Of a stretch of DNA of 64,000 nt, positions 61,207-64,000 are shown one piece after another (the stretch's first letter is position 1; every line of letters starts with the position of its first letter). Location of the stretch: positions 818,342 through 882,341 of the forward strand of contig NZ_JARBUY010000002.1 of NCBI RefSeq assembly GCF_028882255.1, given 5' to 3'. A program made the translations under genes and the position numbers. The notes beneath the pieces are model-generated. The model had not been told where the DNA came from. It saw only the letters and a list, made by a program, of their open reading frames with translations, and did no database searches. Source of the DNA: Maribacter polysaccharolyticus (GTDB lineage: Bacteria; Bacteroidota; Bacteroidia; Flavobacteriales; Flavobacteriaceae).

Positions 61207-64000
61207 TTAATCTGCGTTTGATTGCCAGCCGTGAACTCTGGACCATTCTTCCATCAAGAATTCTTCAGTTACAGGACCAACTTGCGCTTCAGAATAAGCT
61301 TCGAATGTTGAGAAGTCTGCTGGATTAGTACTTGTTGCCGTGGTAGTAGCATCCGCCGCATATAAACCTGTAGCGAGAATTCCTGCCCCTTGACCAACCG
61401 CTGGTGTCTGCAATGCCGTTGAGACCAAATTGACGGATGGAGTTGTTAATCGTGGTGTTGTTACTCCCCCTGCTCTTAAAACTTCAGCGGCATAAGTGGC
61501 ACAATCGGTCGAACAAGCAGTATATGCACCTGCGGATCCTCTTGATACTTGACTTGTGACGGTTGCCGCCGCGGCCTCCGCTCTTGCTGCTGAAACAGGA
61601 ACAGTAGCGACACTGTACCCTCTGCCAAGAGTCGTTGTCTGGACTATGGCTTCGCCACCTTCTCCTATTACTAAGTGTGACCATTGTGTTCCTGCACCTG
61701 TATTTACCCCTACCATATTATGCCCAACTTGTATTTCTACTCCTGCAACCCGTATTGGGTTTGTGCTAGAACTTAATGCGACACTTACTGAAGGAACATC
61801 ATCAGCCAATCCAATTATATCATCGGCATTTCCAGCAACAGACATCCCGCCTGAACTACCTCTTAATAACAAACTTGTTCCTCCTGATGCAAGAATTCCA
61901 ACTCCAGCATCTGCTAGATTAGCTGTATTGCGTTCCACTCCAGCCAATTGTAGTCCTTCCGATAGCATAGTGTCCGTACTATCACCGGTCCATAATTGAC
62001 GAAGACCTGACTGAACAGTATCAACACCATGAACAACAGCGACAGCTCCTACTGCGGTAGTTACTGGTTCTGGGGCGACCACTCCCGCGGCACCTGCGAC
62101 AACTTCTAAGCCTCCTCCTACCGTTTTTAACCCACCTACAACTCTAGGTGTTAATAAGGCGGAAGCCATTGATGTATTTGCTTCAATTACTCTTTCCGCC
62201 CCTTCAGGAGTTGATAATTGTCTCTCAAGGTATCTTTCGTAACCTGTAGTTTGTGTGCCACTAGAATCTATATTATTTATAGGGCTAGAAAGTGTATATT
62301 GATAAAGATTCAACCCATCTCCAATGCCAATAGGATCACTACTTAACCATCTGCCTAACCAGGGGATATAATAGCGAGCCCTATGATAGGAGAGTCCGGT
62401 TTCATTGTCGCGTTCCATACCCGTAAAACGATAGCGCTTGGCCACGGCTTTAATGGCCGCATTCTTAGCCTCAAAGGCCGTGGTTCCAAAAGGATGGTAC
62501 TCTTCATAACTGATTACTTCGCCAACTGCATCTAATTCTAATGAAGCAGAACCCAAATGATTTCCTAATTGGTAACGCACCACCTGTTTTAAGGTGCCGT
62601 CATTAACATTGTTTCTAGATTCAATCATTACAAATCGGTGATTGCCATCGAGCAAACTCATGCTACGTCTTTCCAATCCTGTATGCGTACCACTATGCTT
62701 TTTATAGAGTTCGTGACCAGCAATGTAAATACGTTCATCTTTTTTTGTAGGTGCCGTACCAGACGATGCCGCGTTTTCTGTTATTTTTCGTACTCTTTGC
62801 CCGTTGGCATCATATTGATAATAGGTTGTTTCGGCAGTATCATTTCCTGCCGTTACTTTTTGCCTGATTGATTTTACAACTGCTTCACTACAGTTATAGC
62901 TAATAACATCTAAATGCGGCATCTCCGTAATAAACCCATGAGAGGTATGATATGAATAATAATAATTTTGACTACCAACCGTTGTTCGTTTTAAACGATT
63001 GTTAGTTGTTTCATAATCGTAGATGCGTTTCCAATTATTTCCGGTTGCCTTATGATCCATTTGCAAAATGTTACCCACACAATCAAAGACGAACGATTGG
63101 TTGTAATTTCTTAGGGCCATTGGATCTCCCGCACTTAGCATATGCTTATAAGCTGCATCATTCCAATTATCGTTATTCCCCAAGGATAGTGCGGAATCAT
63201 TTTCGCGGCCTTCTGCACTGTTTATCCTGTATAGGGCATCATATGTATAGTGGGATATAGCACTTATCTTGTTGTTATCGAAAAAGCTGGTCGGTATGTT
63301 CTTATCTTCGATATGAGTGATGTTGCCTATAGGATCAGCTGTATAATAAAGGTCCTGTAATGGGTCGTTATTTAATCGCTTGCTTTCTAAACGAACTATC
63401 CTATGGGTCAGCGGGTCGTATAAATATTTAGTGAACACACCATTTCCATAAATAATCTTGGTACGCTGTCCTTTGGCATTGTATTCTATGCCCTTCACAT
63501 ATTCTGTAGTTACTGCAGGATCTAAATGAACCACATGTTCTCTGATTAATTTTCCGGTTCGGTCGTAATCTGGAGTAATAATGCTTCCATCAGGGGTAAT
63601 TTGTTGGGTTATACGACCTAAAGCATCATGTTTTGACCTGAAGGTGAAATCATCAGATTCTAATTCATTACTTAAATTGGCATTTGTCCAATTGGCAAGT
63701 TCCTTGTATTTCTCATAAAGTTTTCGGGTAGAGAATATCGGCATTCCCTTAAAATCGAATTCAGGACTTAATACTACACCAGCTGTGTCATAATGTGCAA
63801 CGACTTTTCCCAGGATGTTTTTAACTTGGTGTGAACTTTCATTACTTCTGTTGGCAAGCATTGATTCATCACCATAGATCAAACGATCGATTATATGATT
63901 TAATGGATTGGCTCCATCACCTCCCGTAACAGTGTTAAGTGTTGGACGATGTAATGTATCATACTCAGTTTCAAAAACATGGTCTCTTTGGTCCCAGGAA
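61207..64000 (-). CDS. TcB/TcC-type RHS toxin protein, 5' end outside window
   Basis: The frame is open past position 64000, so the N terminus (probably SpvB/TcB part) is missing; the visible start TTG 63882 is internal. The visible part begins HVFETEYDTLHRPTLNTV and IDRLIYGDES, which are TcB-end motifs, then YD/RHS repeats (YDYETTNNRLKRTT, YYQYDANGQRVRKIT) to the RHS core end RARYYIPWLGRWLSSDPIGIG and NLYQYTLSSPINNIDSSG. A variable region of about 350 residues follows with hydrophobic Ala/Gly/Val stretches and a last domain containing WSHLVIGEGG and later CSTDCATYAAEVLRAGG. It would be the enzymatic payload carried in the RHS cage and injected through TcA. Confidence 0.88.
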   Translation of the reverse strand, partial: SWDQRDHVFETEYDTLHRPTLNTVTGGDGANPLNHIIDRLIYGDESMLANRSNESSHQVKNILGKVVAHYDTAGVVLSPEFDFKGMPIFSTRKLYEKYKELANWTNANLSNELESDDFTFRSKHDALGRITQQITPDGSIITPDYDRTGKLIREHVVHLDPAVTTEYVKGIEYNAKGQRTKIIYGNGVFTKYLYDPLTHRIVRLESKRLNNDPLQDLYYTADPIGNITHIEDKNIPTSFFDNNKISAISHYTYDALYRINSAEGRENDSALSLGNNDNWNDAAYKHMLSAGDPMALRNYNQSFVFDCVGNILQMDHKATGNNWKRIYDYETTNNRLKRTTVGSQNYYYSYHTSHGFITEMPHLDVISYNCSEAVVKSIRQKVTAGNDTAETTYYQYDANGQRVRKITENAASSGTAPTKKDERIYIAGHELYKKHSGTHTGLERRSMSLLDGNHRFVMIESRNNVNDGTLKQVVRYQLGNHLGSASLELDAVGEVISYEEYHPFGTTAFEAKNAAIKAVAKRYRFTGMERDNETGLSYHRARYYIPWLGRWLSSDPIGIGDGLNLYQYTLSSPINNIDSSGTQTTGYERYLERQLSTPEGAERVIEANTSMASALLTPRVVGGLKTVGGGLEVVAGAAGVVAPEPVTTAVGAVAVVHGVDTVQSGLRQLWTGDSTDTMLSEGLQLAGVERNTANLADAGVGILASGGTSLLLRGSSGGMSVAGNADDIIGLADDVPSVSVALSSSTNPIRVAGVEIQVGHNMVGVNTGAGTQWSHLVIGEGGEAIVQTTTLGRGYSVATVPVSAARAEAAAATVTSQVSRGSAGAYTACSTDCATYAAEVLRAGGVTTPRLTTPSVNLVSTALQTPAVGQGAGILATGLYAADATTTATSTNPADFSTFEAYSEAQVGPVTEEFLMEEWSRVHGWQSNAD

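Noticed and set aside
61477..61690. Nucleic-acid deaminase payload in the TcC C terminus
   Set aside because: The cysteines are spaced CxxxC rather than CxxC and the upstream His lacks the HxE/CxE context, so a deaminase fold is not supported.
1..64000. CRISPR array or insertion sequence
   Set aside because: No regularly spaced identical repeats and no transposase-like frame were seen on either strand.

Overview
The window reads as chromosome from a member of the Flavobacteriaceae (Bacteroidota), probably a marine or polysaccharide-degrading species. The grounds are AT-rich DNA, many lipoprotein-type signal peptides on glycoside hydrolases, a LytTR two-component pair with a TPR sensor, a TAnnTTTG promoter box, and a conjugation apparatus of the Bacteroidetes TraE-TraN type. 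No rRNA gene, complete tRNA gene, CRISPR array or insertion sequence was seen.

Region 1 (1-14915, all + strand) is the downstream part of a glycan-utilisation locus. It holds a GH92 mannosidase (5' end outside the window), a sulfatase, a GH172 (DUF2961) protein, a GH29 fucosidase, a GH141-like beta-helix protein, a GH20 hexosaminidase, an unassigned TIM-barrel-like exoprotein and a second GH92. Mannosidase plus hexosaminidase plus fucosidase plus sulfatase points to a fucosylated, sulfated N-glycan-like substrate; no SusC/SusD pair is visible. A LytTR response regulator and a TPR sensor kinase (15066-17616, - strand) converge on it.

Region 2 (17811-22845) is a tight operon of a small lipoprotein and four tandem, diverged paralogs of unknown function.

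Region 3 (23829-38439) starts with an OmpR-type response regulator and kinase, followed by a CzcA-like heavy-metal RND pump fused to its own TolC-like outer-membrane factor, a CzcB-like adaptor, a small membrane protein, an HD hydrolase, an LTA-synthase-like transferase and a lipid kinase. An ECF sigma factor group with a Spy-like and an outer-membrane protein follows. The regulator gene and the pump operon share a near-identical 24-base upstream element, a strong candidate operator.

Region 4 (about 38701-53007) is a conjugative module: ssb, small accessory genes, a mobilisation set (BfmA-like protein, relaxase, coupling protein), a membrane PLD-like protein, and a converging traE-F-G-I-J-K-M-N operon, with an N-acetylmuramoyl-L-alanine amidase transcribed away from traE. 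Its left edge carries a fragment matching the 3' end of a tRNA beside a terminator; a diverged copy of the same roughly 110-base end sequence lies 15.6 kb upstream. This suggests one or two tRNA-targeted elements. No integrase is in the window.

Region 5 (53252-64000, - strand) is an insecticidal-type Tc toxin locus: a 2622-residue TcA and, upstream of it, an open-ended TcB/TcC (RHS) protein whose variable C-terminal domain has a His-then-Cys arrangement suggestive of a permuted papain-like fold. Its position directly behind the conjugation genes makes it plausible cargo of the element.
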